NCBI GenBank assembly: GCA_047635955.1 | Contig: JBLIGW010000002.1 | Location: forward strand, 1 to 37,276 | Direction of reading: 5' to 3' | DNA from: WFTC01 sp047635955 | GTDB lineage: Bacteria > Patescibacteriota > Gracilibacteria > UBA1369 > 2-02-FULL-48-14 | DNA: 37,276 nt | Shown here: piece by piece, positions 24,278 to 31,409 of the stretch | How positions within the stretch are numbered: position 1 is the first letter of the stretch | Layout: each line of letters opens with the position of its first letter | The notes under the pieces: model-generated | Seen by the model: the letters and a program-made list of their open reading frames with translations, nothing else | The model's database searches: none | What the model was told of the DNA's origin: nothing | Position numbers and translations under genes: made by a program

Positions 24278-24715
24278 TTAATTTAAAAAGCTCCGTAGCA
24301 TCCACGCTGTTTTTTCATGCTCACTCAATCGAGTAGTAAGCACATCCACCGTTCCTTCATCTTTTAACTCTGCTGCAACTTCAATCATTTTTTTTGAAAA
24401 GGCAATAATAACCTCATGATCAGCAAGCAACTTCGCCACCATATCCTCAGCGGGGAAATGCCCCTCTTCTTCTTTCACAAAACTAAGTTCTGAAAACTCC
24501 TTGTAGGTTCCTGGAGCAAAAGCCCCCAGGCTTCTAATTCGTTCTGCAATGAGATCATTGGCCAGTGCCAATTCAGAGTATTGACCTTCAAACATCAAAT
24601 GTAGAGTTTGAAAGAAAGGTCCCGTCACATTCCAATGAAAATTTTGCGTTTTCAAATAGAGGGTATACGTACTCGCCAAAACTTGGCCCAAACCTTCAAT
24701 TGTTTTTGAATTCAT
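24278..24715 (-). CDS. dps: Dps-family DNA-protection ferritin
   Basis: The 145-residue protein has the four-helix Dps fold. The intersubunit ferroxidase ligands are all present at the expected spacing: His27 (NFHWNV), His39 (TLHLMFE), Asp54 and Glu58 (NDLIAERI). Dps dodecamers oxidise Fe(II) with peroxide and store the iron. The N-terminal tail is short and barely charged, so DNA binding may be weak. The ATG at 24715 is chosen as it fits the family start; it lies ten bases after the perR stop. Confidence 0.93.
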   Translation of the reverse strand: MNSKTIEGLGQVLASTYTLYLKTQNFHWNVTGPFFQTLHLMFEGQYSELALANDLIAERIRSLGAFAPGTYKEFSELSFVKEEEGHFPAEDMVAKLLADHEVIIAFSKKMIEVAAELKDEGTVDVLTTRLSEHEKTAWMLRSFLN

Positions 24716-24725
24716 AATTTTCAAT

Positions 24726-25139
24726 TTAAACGAAATAAGTAATTTTAATGTCACGAATTTTCTCCCCTTCCAGTTCTTTAGGAATAGGAATACTGTGATT
24801 TGCAGACAAGATAACATCCGTTACTTTGCCCGTTTTTCTATCAATAGCATGATGATGTTGACCCATATTAGCATCAAAACGACTACACCCCTCTCCACAA
24901 TTCATTTCATTAATCAATTCCAGTTCTTTGAATTTGCGAAGATTGTCATAAACCGTTGCAAAAGATATTTTTGGAAATGCCTTTTGAACCTCCTCAAAAA
25001 TTTCCTGCGCTGTAGGATGAGACACCGTAGAAGCCAAAACACGAAAAATTTCCTGCTTTTGTGAAGTAAGCCTTTGCCCCTCCCTCCGACAGGTTTCACG
25101 GAAGTAATTAATTCGCGATTGAATAATGTGTTTGTCCAT
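24726..25139 (-). CDS. perR: PerR-type peroxide repressor of the Fur family
   Basis: The 137-residue protein has the Fur winged helix (RLTSQKQEIFRVLAS, SFATVYDNLRKF) and a dimerisation domain. The five regulatory metal ligands of Bacillus PerR (His37, Asp85, His91, His93, Asp104) are matched at a constant offset of four: His41, Asp89, His95, His97, Asp108. Asp89 marks PerR rather than Fur. The CxxC pairs for structural zinc are absent (Asp100 and Thr103 stand there, and the C-terminus is short). It heads a peroxide-defence operon and probably represses itself through the dyad at 25149-25181. Confidence 0.9.
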   Translation of the reverse strand: MDKHIIQSRINYFRETCRREGQRLTSQKQEIFRVLASTVSHPTAQEIFEEVQKAFPKISFATVYDNLRKFKELELINEMNCGEGCSRFDANMGQHHHAIDRKTGKVTDVILSANHSIPIPKELEGEKIRDIKITYFV

Positions 25140-25145
25140 ACACTA

Positions 25146-25181
25146 TTAATAATCGTTCCGAATAAGAAAGTCAACGATTAT
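25146..25181 (-). promoter_or_regulatory. leaderless perR promoter with dyad operator
   Basis: On the minus strand TTGACT (25174-25169), 17 bases and TATTAA (25151-25146) form a sigma-70-like promoter. Six bases separate it from the perR ATG at 25139, so the message should be leaderless. The perfect 9-bp inverted repeat ATAATCGTT/AACGATTAT (25149-25157 and 25173-25181, 15-base spacer) covers the upstream side of the -35 box and the upstream edge of the -10 box, a good place for autorepression. Confidence 0.7.
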
Positions 25182-25201
25182 CCCCATTCTTTTTATTCAA
25201 T

Positions 25202-25267
25202 TCAAGAGCCTCCTGGATTTGACCCGACCACCCCTTACCTGATTCTTCAGGCTCTGATGACTCTTGA
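25202..25267. other. mutually exclusive hairpins between perR and csoR
   Basis: TCAAGAG (25202-25208) can pair with CTCTTGA (25261-25267), while the overlapping AGAGCCT (25205-25211) can pair with AGGCTCT (25249-25255). Both cannot form at once in full. No gene is present here. Confidence 0.4.
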
Positions 25268-25285
25268 TTACACTTACACAATCGC

Positions 25286-25330
25286 TTGACCACCTATCTT
25301 CAAACCTATAACCTAGGTAGTAGGTACCTA
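25286..25330 (+). promoter_or_regulatory. csoR promoter and CsoR-like operator
   Basis: TTGACC at 25286-25291 and TATAAC at 25307-25312 (15-base spacer) are a likely promoter. Over it lies a 22-bp dyad, 25304-25325, whose halves ACCTATAACCT and AGGTAGTAGGT match at 9 of 11 positions. It overlaps the perfect palindrome TAGGTACCTA at 25321-25330. Copper repressors of the CsoR family bind such A/T-flanked, G/C-tract dyads over their own promoters. Confidence 0.6.
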
Positions 25331-25342
25331 AATACAGGCAAA

Positions 25343-25618
25343 ATGATAGACCCATACAAGTCAAAAGCACTCACTGGAAGTAAAAAAGCAATCGGCCAAC
25401 TCAAAAAAGTTTCACAGATGATTGAAGATGAAGCCTACTGCATGGACTTATTGCAACAGATTCGCGCTGTGGAAGGGTTACTCACTTCCATTTCCGGAAA
25501 CATTCTAGAAAGCCACCTTCAAACCTGTGGTAAAAAAGCTTTCTCCAGTAATGACGAGAAACAACATAAAAAAATAATCAACGAATTAATCATGGCTTTC
25601 AAAGCCTCAAAGAAATAA
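25343..25618 (+). CDS. csoR: CsoR-type copper-sensing repressor
   Basis: This 91-residue all-helical protein of the CsoR/RcnR family (PF02583) binds Cu(I) and then leaves its operator. The copper triad is complete: Cys33 (AYCMDLL), His58 and Cys62 (ESHLQTC), with the same 25- and 4-residue spacings as Cys36/His61/Cys65 of Mycobacterium CsoR. The ATG at 25343 gives the family start; an upstream TTG would place coding over the operator. It is the first gene of the copper operon. Confidence 0.93.
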   Translation: MIDPYKSKALTGSKKAIGQLKKVSQMIEDEAYCMDLLQQIRAVEGLLTSISGNILESHLQTCGKKAFSSNDEKQHKKIINELIMAFKASKK

Positions 25619-25635
25619 TTTTTTACCCCCTCACT

Positions 25636-25935
25636 ATGATGTACTCAAGTACTTCTGCCGGACCATGGCTCTGGCTTCACATTCATTGGCTATTTTTAGG
25701 CCTCGCTCTTTTTGGCTTTGTCACTGCCTTACTATGGCTCAACAAACACGCCTCTAAAAAAGACTTCCTCAAAGTAGTTTGGGCTAGTTTAGGACTTGGG
25801 ATTCTTGGAATGCTCCTAACCGCTCAGCTTGCTATGGCTGGTTGGTATCAAATGGTAGACGGACATAATGGATACGAATGGGCTAATAGTGAAATGGAAG
25901 AAATGATGTATTTTGACAACGAAGATAATGAATAA
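25636..25935 (+). CDS. small membrane protein of the copper operon
   Basis: The 99-residue protein has two membrane helices (about 11-32 with WLHIHWLFLG, and 44-69). Its tail is acidic and Met-rich (ANSEMEEMMYFDNEDNE). The HIH in the first helix and the Met/acidic tail could bind copper, which is inference. It follows csoR by 17 bases and overlaps the copA start by eight bases, so it is certainly in this operon. No family is recognised; a start one codon later is possible. Confidence 0.75.
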   Translation: MMYSSTSAGPWLWLHIHWLFLGLALFGFVTALLWLNKHASKKDFLKVVWASLGLGILGMLLTAQLAMAGWYQMVDGHNGYEWANSEMEEMMYFDNEDNE

Positions 25936-28096
25936 AGAAACACTTTTAAGTATTTCTGGTATGAGCTGCGCATCTTGCGTGGCTCATATTGAAAAAGATC
26001 TCAACGCTTTAGATGGAGTTGAAGAAGCTAGAGTCAATTTTGCTACTGAAATGGCTAGCGTAAAGTATGATGCTAAAAAGCTAAAAGATCAGGACCTTTT
26101 AGACACTGTTGAAAAAGCAGGCTACAGGGCCACTCTGAAAGAAGAACCTAAACACCACGACCATTCAGGGCACGCAAAAGATGACGGATCAAAAGGTATA
26201 AAAACTCGTCGCAATCAATTTATTTTCTCACTCATCTTAGCGGTTCCTATTTTGACTCTAAGCTTTGGTTTAGAGCTAGAATCTGGCCCCGTTCTCATGC
26301 TAATTATGTCTTTAATGATTTTAGTATTTCCTGGGAGAAGCTTCTTTCAAAAAGGCATCCCTGGTCTGCTAAAAGGTCGTCCTGGAATGGACACTCTTGT
26401 TTCACTAGGAGTCGGAACTGCCTTTCTATATTCAAGCTACAATGTACTTTTCACTCCAGAAAAAGCTGAATATTTTATGGATGTTGCGATAATTGCAACT
26501 TTCATCCTATTTGGACGATATTTGGAAGCCATGGCTAAAGGGCGTGCTAGTGAAGCTATCAAAAAACTACTGCAACTTTCGGCAAAAGTAGCCCATAAAG
26601 TTACTAAAAATGGAGTTAAGGACGTCCCCGCTGATCAAATTCAAGTGGGAGACATTTTACTTGTGAAAGCAGGTGAAAAAATCCCCACAGATGGTGAAGT
26701 CAGCGAAGGCAGCTCTTACATTGATGAATCCATGGTCACTGGTGAAAGTATGCCTGTCGAAAAATCACTGGGAATGAATGTCATTGGAGCCACAATCAAT
26801 GGAGACAGCGTATTTAAAATGAAAGCCACAAAGATTGGGAAAGAAACCATGCTCGCTCAAATTATTAAGCTGGTAGAGAGTGCTCAAATGTCTAAAGCAC
26901 CCATTCAAAAACTAGTAGACATTGTGGCGGGTTACTTTGTTTGGGGAGTGCTGTTAATCGCAAGTATCACCTTTGTTTCATGGTTTTTGATTGGTGGAGA
27001 TGTGTCTACTGCTCTTATATATACTGTCAGTGTTTTGATCATTGCTTGCCCCTGTGCACTTGGCCTAGCAACCCCTATTTCGATAGTTGTTGGTTCTGGG
27101 AAAGGTGCCAAAATGGGAATTTTACTGAAGAATTCTGAAAGTCTAGAAAAGATGCATAAGGTCACAACCATCTGCTTTGATAAAACGGGAACCATTACCA
27201 AGGGACACCCTGAGGTAATTAGCTTTGGAAACCTTGCTGGTAAGGAAGCGGAAAACTTGAAAATGGCGCTCGCACTTGAAGAGTTTTCTGAACACCCTTT
27301 GGCCAAAAGCGTTGTAACTTATGCTAATGAAAAAAACATTAACCATAAGCTTAAAACCACTGATTTAAAAAGTATTAAAGGCAGAGGGATTACCGGGAAA
27401 GTTGCCGGAGAAAGTGCCTACATGGGAAGCCTAAAATACATGCAAGAATTGAACCTTAACTTCAAAGAGCACGAAGCCACACTCACTAAAATTGAAGAAA
27501 AAGGACAAACCATTTTAGTACTCGCAGACTCAAAAAAGATACTCGCATACTTTGGAGTACAAGACGCCATTAAAGAAACTTCAAAACAAGCTATTGCACT
27601 TCTTAAGGAGCAAAAAATCAGGACTGTAATGATCACAGGTGACAATAAAACCGTCGCTGCAATGATTGCAAAAGAAGTTGGAATCGATGAATTTCACGCC
27701 TCAATAGATCCTGAAGAAAAAGTGAAAATTGTAAGAGCACTGCAGGAAAAAGGCGAAATGGTCGCCATGGTTGGAGATGGTATCAATGACAGCCCCGCCC
27801 TTGCACAAGCAGACGTTGGAATTGCCATGGGAACCGGAACTGATATTGCTATGGAAAGTGGTGACGTCGTACTTGTGAGAGGAGATCTACTCAAAGCAGT
27901 TGAAGCAATTCGTCTTTCTGAAGCTACGCTCACCAACATCAAACAAAATTTATTCTGGGCTTTCATCTATAATTCAGTAGGAATCCCTGTCGCCGCATTA
28001 GGATTACTCAATCCAATGTTTTCTGCAGCAGCCATGGCTTTCTCCTCAATTTCAGTTGTTCTCAACGCACTCCGGTTAAAACGATTTAAAGCATGA
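25928..28096 (+). CDS. copA: copper-transporting P1B-type ATPase
   Basis: The 722-residue pump exports Cu(I) from the cytoplasm. One heavy-metal-associated domain (residues 5-72) carries GMSCASC. A His-rich linker (KHHDHSGHAKDDG) leads into eight membrane helices with the CPC motif at Cys374-Pro-Cys376 (IACPCALGLATP). The phosphorylation site is Asp418 in DKTGT, with SEHPLA, MITGD, and MVGDGINDSPALAQAD following. All catalytic motifs are intact. The ATG at 25928 is preferred to a TTG at 25913 because it sits directly before the metal-binding domain. Confidence 0.97.
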   Translation: MNKETLLSISGMSCASCVAHIEKDLNALDGVEEARVNFATEMASVKYDAKKLKDQDLLDTVEKAGYRATLKEEPKHHDHSGHAKDDGSKGIKTRRNQFIFSLILAVPILTLSFGLELESGPVLMLIMSLMILVFPGRSFFQKGIPGLLKGRPGMDTLVSLGVGTAFLYSSYNVLFTPEKAEYFMDVAIIATFILFGRYLEAMAKGRASEAIKKLLQLSAKVAHKVTKNGVKDVPADQIQVGDILLVKAGEKIPTDGEVSEGSSYIDESMVTGESMPVEKSLGMNVIGATINGDSVFKMKATKIGKETMLAQIIKLVESAQMSKAPIQKLVDIVAGYFVWGVLLIASITFVSWFLIGGDVSTALIYTVSVLIIACPCALGLATPISIVVGSGKGAKMGILLKNSESLEKMHKVTTICFDKTGTITKGHPEVISFGNLAGKEAENLKMALALEEFSEHPLAKSVVTYANEKNINHKLKTTDLKSIKGRGITGKVAGESAYMGSLKYMQELNLNFKEHEATLTKIEEKGQTILVLADSKKILAYFGVQDAIKETSKQAIALLKEQKIRTVMITGDNKTVAAMIAKEVGIDEFHASIDPEEKVKIVRALQEKGEMVAMVGDGINDSPALAQADVGIAMGTGTDIAMESGDVVLVRGDLLKAVEAIRLSEATLTNIKQNLFWAFIYNSVGIPVAALGLLNPMFSAAAMAFSSISVVLNALRLKRFKA

Positions 28097-28144
28097 CTTT
28101 CCGGACAATACTGGTAATCTATCCACGATTTACAGCAGACAGAA

Positions 28145-28465
28145 ATGAGAAAACCAATCGCTATATTAATTTTTCTAGGAGTGATCGCTACTGTTTTTTG
28201 CAGCAGCGGATTCATGGCAAAAACCTTAAATAGCGGTGCAATGGCACACAGCACTCCCAGTGAATGCTGTGAAGACCAAGCCATTGCCCATCAAAGCGAT
28301 GATATTTCAGCTGTATTTTTTAATTTGTACCCTTCGCTGCCTGGTGTATTTTTACTTATTTTTGCTGCCGTACTATTTGGATTCAATCCAAAGCCAAACT
28401 TTCAAACTTCCTACACCCTCTATCAATTTCATAAATTCTCCCGCGGTGTTTTTCAACTAGAATGA
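28145..28465 (+). CDS. Cys/His-containing small membrane protein of the copper operon
   Basis: The 106-residue protein has an N-terminal helix (AILIFLGVIATVF), an outside loop of about 40 residues with MAHSTPSECCEDQAIAHQ, a second helix (PGVFLLIFAAVLFGF) and a short basic tail. The Met, His and Cys-Cys cluster in the loop is a plausible metal site. I do not recognise a family. Only 48 bases separate it from copA, and codon use is like its neighbours. Confidence 0.7.
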   Translation: MRKPIAILIFLGVIATVFCSSGFMAKTLNSGAMAHSTPSECCEDQAIAHQSDDISAVFFNLYPSLPGVFLLIFAAVLFGFNPKPNFQTSYTLYQFHKFSRGVFQLE

Positions 28466-28508
28466 AGCTCTAAGATCTCAGGTTATTAATGCTTAAACTT
28501 TTTTAAAT

Positions 28509-29375
28509 ATGAAAAAATTACTACTAATTACGGGACTACTAGCTTTATTCTTAAGCGCCTGTACTTCAACTCCCCCGGAAGAAATTACAGATAGCGGAAT
28601 CATACTTTCTCTGGATGAACTAAGCTACGACTGGGGCGACATCAGTATTGATGATGGCGATGTAAAACATGGATTCCACTTCAAAAATGACAGCAATGAA
28701 GATCTCGTTCTCACAGGTGCCGTGACATCTTGCATGTGCACTTCCTCTTACATTGAACTTCCAGATGGAAGTATGTCTCCAACATTTGGAATGCATGGAA
28801 ATGAGCCTTGGACTTACACAGTAAAACCTGGCGAAGAATTTGAGGTAGAAGTTGCTTTTGACCCAATGGCTCATGGACCCGATGCCGTTGGTGTTATTTC
28901 ACGATCAATCACACTTTTTTCTAGCGCCAGTGCAGGTGACATGGAAATGAAAACCACTGCTAATGTGCTTTACGACGCTGAATATAAAGAACTTTACAGT
29001 AATGATGATTTTGTCTTTGAGGAAACGGAATATGACTTTGGAATTGTTAAGCAAAGTAGTGGAATCAACTCCTATGAATTTGAATTTCAATACCTAGGCA
29101 CAGAAGCAATCACCGTAACCGCAGTTCCAACAAGTTGTGCCTGCACTACTGCGGAAATTTCTCAAAATGATTTTGTAAAAGGAGACACTGGAATTCTCAC
29201 TGTCTACTTTGACCCCAACCTTCACGAAGAACCTGAAGGCGTATTCTTCAAAACAGTAAGCCTACTCACCGATCCTGAACTTGAAGTTCAGCCAGAAGTG
29301 AAAATCTGGCTAGAAATGGATCTAGATCTAGGCCCAGAAGCTTACACACTAACCCAAGAGCATGACTTCATTTGA
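28509..29375 (+). CDS. lipoprotein with two DUF1573 domains
   Basis: The 288-residue product has a lipoprotein signal (LLALFLSAC, Cys18). Two Ig-like DUF1573 domains follow, each starting with a YDWG/YDFG element and each with the family's CxC pair: Cys75/Cys77 in TSCMCTSS and Cys210/Cys212 in TSCACTTA. The family has no settled role; paired CxC motifs on the outside of the membrane could hold Cu(I) or take part in thiol redox. Its place after copA makes copper binding the leading guess. Confidence 0.88.
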   Translation: MKKLLLITGLLALFLSACTSTPPEEITDSGIILSLDELSYDWGDISIDDGDVKHGFHFKNDSNEDLVLTGAVTSCMCTSSYIELPDGSMSPTFGMHGNEPWTYTVKPGEEFEVEVAFDPMAHGPDAVGVISRSITLFSSASAGDMEMKTTANVLYDAEYKELYSNDDFVFEETEYDFGIVKQSSGINSYEFEFQYLGTEAITVTAVPTSCACTTAEISQNDFVKGDTGILTVYFDPNLHEEPEGVFFKTVSLLTDPELEVQPEVKIWLEMDLDLGPEAYTLTQEHDFI

Positions 29376-29592
29376 TGAAACCGTTACAGCGGTTAAAGCA
29401 GCATTAAAAGAAGAAGAAATTGGACTCTTTCTTCCTTGCAATGTCATTATCTACAAAAGTGAAGACGGACACGTTCAGGTCGGTGCCGTTAGACCTTCCG
29501 TTGCTATGTCCATGATCGACAATCCTAAACTAGGAGAATTGGCCAAACGGATTGAAACCAGTCTAGAGAAAATAATCAATAAAATTAAATAA
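29362..29592 (+). CDS. shortened DUF302-family protein
   Basis: The 76-residue protein matches both ends of DUF302 (PF03625): FDETVTAVKAALKEE at the start, then directly EIGLFLPCNVIIY and the C-terminal half. In usual members (about 125 residues) roughly 45 residues lie between these parts, so the middle of the domain is missing while the frame is kept. The conserved Cys in LPCNV remains. The gene overlaps the DUF1573 gene by 14 bases. It could be a functional minimal form or a recent in-frame deletion. Confidence 0.8.
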   Translation: MTSFDETVTAVKAALKEEEIGLFLPCNVIIYKSEDGHVQVGAVRPSVAMSMIDNPKLGELAKRIETSLEKIINKIK

Positions 29593-29594
29593 TT

Positions 29595-30068
29595 ATGTCT
29601 TCTAAGAACAAAACATTCCAGACCATTTTAACCTACGGAGGGATCGGACTTTTCCTTCTACTAATGGGGTTTGGCGTAATCAGTGCAATAATGAACACCC
29701 CTGATGCTCCTGCACTTTCAGCGACAGAACCCGTTCACTGGCATGCTGAAATAAGCTATGAAGCGTGTGGGAACCCCGTTGTTTTTGACGACGAACAAGG
29801 CCACACACTCACCCATGGACACAATGACGGACTAGTTCATGTGGAAGGTATTGTTTTAGACGAAAAAAGCGTAACACTATCTAGTTTCTTTAAAAATTCA
29901 GACATAAACATTAGCGCTGAAAATTTTGAAGACTATAATAATGGAGATCAATGTAATTTCTCATCTGGCCCTGGTGCCGTGAGCATTTACGTTGATGACA
30001 TATTATTCACAGACCCTGAAGAAGTGCTCATAAAAGATGGTCAAATAATACGAGTTATATTTGATTAG
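29595..30068 (+). CDS. His-rich anchored protein of the copper operon
   Basis: The 157-residue product has one N-terminal membrane anchor (GIGLFLLLMGFGVISAI) and an outside domain rich in His near its start: VHWHAEISYEACG, then HTLTHGHNDGLVHVEG. A second Cys lies at DQCNFSS. Residues after about 85 look like a small beta-grasp or ubiquitin-like fold (VSIYVDDILFTDPEEVLIKDG). The HWH, HGH and Cys positions suggest a Cu(II) or Cu(I) site, which is inference. It is the last gene of the operon and its stop overlaps the convergent gene. Confidence 0.75.
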   Translation: MSSKNKTFQTILTYGGIGLFLLLMGFGVISAIMNTPDAPALSATEPVHWHAEISYEACGNPVVFDDEQGHTLTHGHNDGLVHVEGIVLDEKSVTLSSFFKNSDINISAENFEDYNNGDQCNFSSGPGAVSIYVDDILFTDPEEVLIKDGQIIRVIFD

Positions 30069-30466
30069 TCAGAAAGGGTGTTTCCCGTAGCTGCGATCAA
30101 CATTAGGTGAAAACGCTTAGTAAGAACTGAAATCGTCCACGTAGGCTGAGCCTCAAATTCTGAAACCAAAGCCACATACGCATCAAGAATATTGGTGCGT
30201 TTATTGGCATCAGGGAATTGCCGCATTCTTTCAATCACTAGCTGATCCGCCATTGCCTTCCTAGTCGCTCGCTCCACCTCAGTATCTTTAAATGAACTCC
30301 CTCCTTGCTTCCCTGCTTCTACCATTCTCAAGAAAGCTGAATAGTGAAACGAAAGTGCCCGAACAAAATCATCCTCATAATTCAGATGAGACTTAAGTAA
30401 ATCTAAAACATCTGAATTTACTTTAGAAAGGTCTACAGCTTCATCAGTACTGGATTCTAAAGTCAT
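30065..30466 (-). CDS. hypothetical helical protein (133 aa)
   Basis: The 133-residue protein has no signal peptide and appears all-helical, with a charged core (RATRKAMADQLVIERMRQFPDANKR). No family is recognised. It is convergent with the His-rich protein gene and shares three bases of stop-codon sequence with it, and it is divergent from the DUF2132 gene. Confidence 0.65.
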   Translation of the reverse strand: MTLESSTDEAVDLSKVNSDVLDLLKSHLNYEDDFVRALSFHYSAFLRMVEAGKQGGSSFKDTEVERATRKAMADQLVIERMRQFPDANKRTNILDAYVALVSEFEAQPTWTISVLTKRFHLMLIAATGNTLSD

Positions 30467-30533
30467 AGATTGTGTTAATTCCTAAGAAACTATAGGCTTC
30501 AGTCTAGAGAATCAAAATTAAAAGACAAATAGC

Positions 30534-30761
30534 ATGGAAGAAACACCAGAAGTACAAATCAACAACCCGTTGCATGGCGTTAAACTTGCCGACATAATAG
30601 AATTTTTAGTGAAAGAAATTGGCTGGGAAGAAATGGGAATGCACATAAATATTGGGTGTTTTATTCGAGACCCATCGATTAAATCTAGCCTTAAGTTTTT
30701 AAGACGAACCCCTTGGGCAAGAGAGAAAGTTGAAAAACTATATTTGGAGTTGCAGAACTAA
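30534..30761 (+). CDS. DUF2132 (VF530-like) small protein
   Basis: The 75-residue protein matches DUF2132 over its full length: NNPLHGVKLADIIEFLV, the GWEEMGMHINIGCF centre, and PSIKSSLKFLRRTPWAREKVE. The known structure of the family (VF530 of Vibrio) is a small helical fold suggested to bind DNA. The gene is monocistronic. Family members are common in Proteobacteria, so transfer is possible. Confidence 0.9.
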   Translation: MEETPEVQINNPLHGVKLADIIEFLVKEIGWEEMGMHINIGCFIRDPSIKSSLKFLRRTPWAREKVEKLYLELQN

Positions 30762-30901
30762 AGCTAACGAATCATTTTCATATTTTTACGAAAAAACAGA
30801 TAAGTAGCCTCTTACAGTACAGACAATACGATACGATAAAACTTATCAGCTGTCAATCCACCCTAGCCTGTGTTACCATTTGTATAAGATAATAAACAAC
30901 C

Positions 30902-31240
30902 ATGGAAACACTCACATTAATTAAAAAGGCAATTCGAGAGCAAAAGGCCATGTCATTTACTTATGACATGCCTGATAAAGCTAGCGGTACACGGTTTGGA
31001 AACCCACATGCAATTTTTAGAGTTAGCAGCAAGAGTGGTAGAAGAAGTACTAAAGTACATATCGTACAAACGGGAGGAGTCTCTGAAAATGAAAAATTGA
31101 GCCCGAAATCTAATTTCATTGTTTTTGACATTAGGTACATAAATAACGTCCAAGTTAAAAGCAAACAAGATTCTTTTGAAATCGACCACAGGTACAACCC
31201 AAACTTGTTTACCTACCAAGATTTAGTTCAGAAAATTTAG
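30902..31240 (+). CDS. conserved hypothetical protein, WYL-like
   Basis: The 112-residue protein starts LIKKAIREQKAMSFTYD and goes on with GNPHAIFRVSSKSGRRSTKV and NFIVFDIRYINNVQV. This resembles a stand-alone WYL-like small beta fold that could bind a nucleotide ligand; the assignment is tentative. A GATAAT lies eight bases before the ATG, so the message may be close to leaderless. The flanking gaps (30762-30901 and 31241-31409) hold no other gene. Confidence 0.6.
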   Translation: METLTLIKKAIREQKAMSFTYDMPDKASGTRFGNPHAIFRVSSKSGRRSTKVHIVQTGGVSENEKLSPKSNFIVFDIRYINNVQVKSKQDSFEIDHRYNPNLFTYQDLVQKI

Positions 31241-31397
31241 TATCAAAACCATGGAAAGCACTCCAATCAATTTCTTAGAAAGAAATCATTAAACATGAGT
31301 TTTTCTATTGCATTCCACTGAAAAATGTAGATAATTGCGACTAGGGTAGTGTCATTGCAAATACGCAAACATAGGCACCACCCTTTCATATTTCTTC

Positions 31398-31403
31398 AGG
31401 AGA
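31398..31403 (+). promoter_or_regulatory. strong Shine-Dalgarno site
   Basis: AGGAGA ends six bases before the ATG at 31410. This is the clearest ribosome-binding site in the window and fixes the start of the RimK-like gene. Confidence 0.8.
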
Positions 31404-31409
31404 AGTAAG

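Noticed and set aside
25074..25289. Plus-strand open frame across the perR-csoR gap
   Set aside because: It overlaps perR antisense and the control region and has no recognisable protein features.
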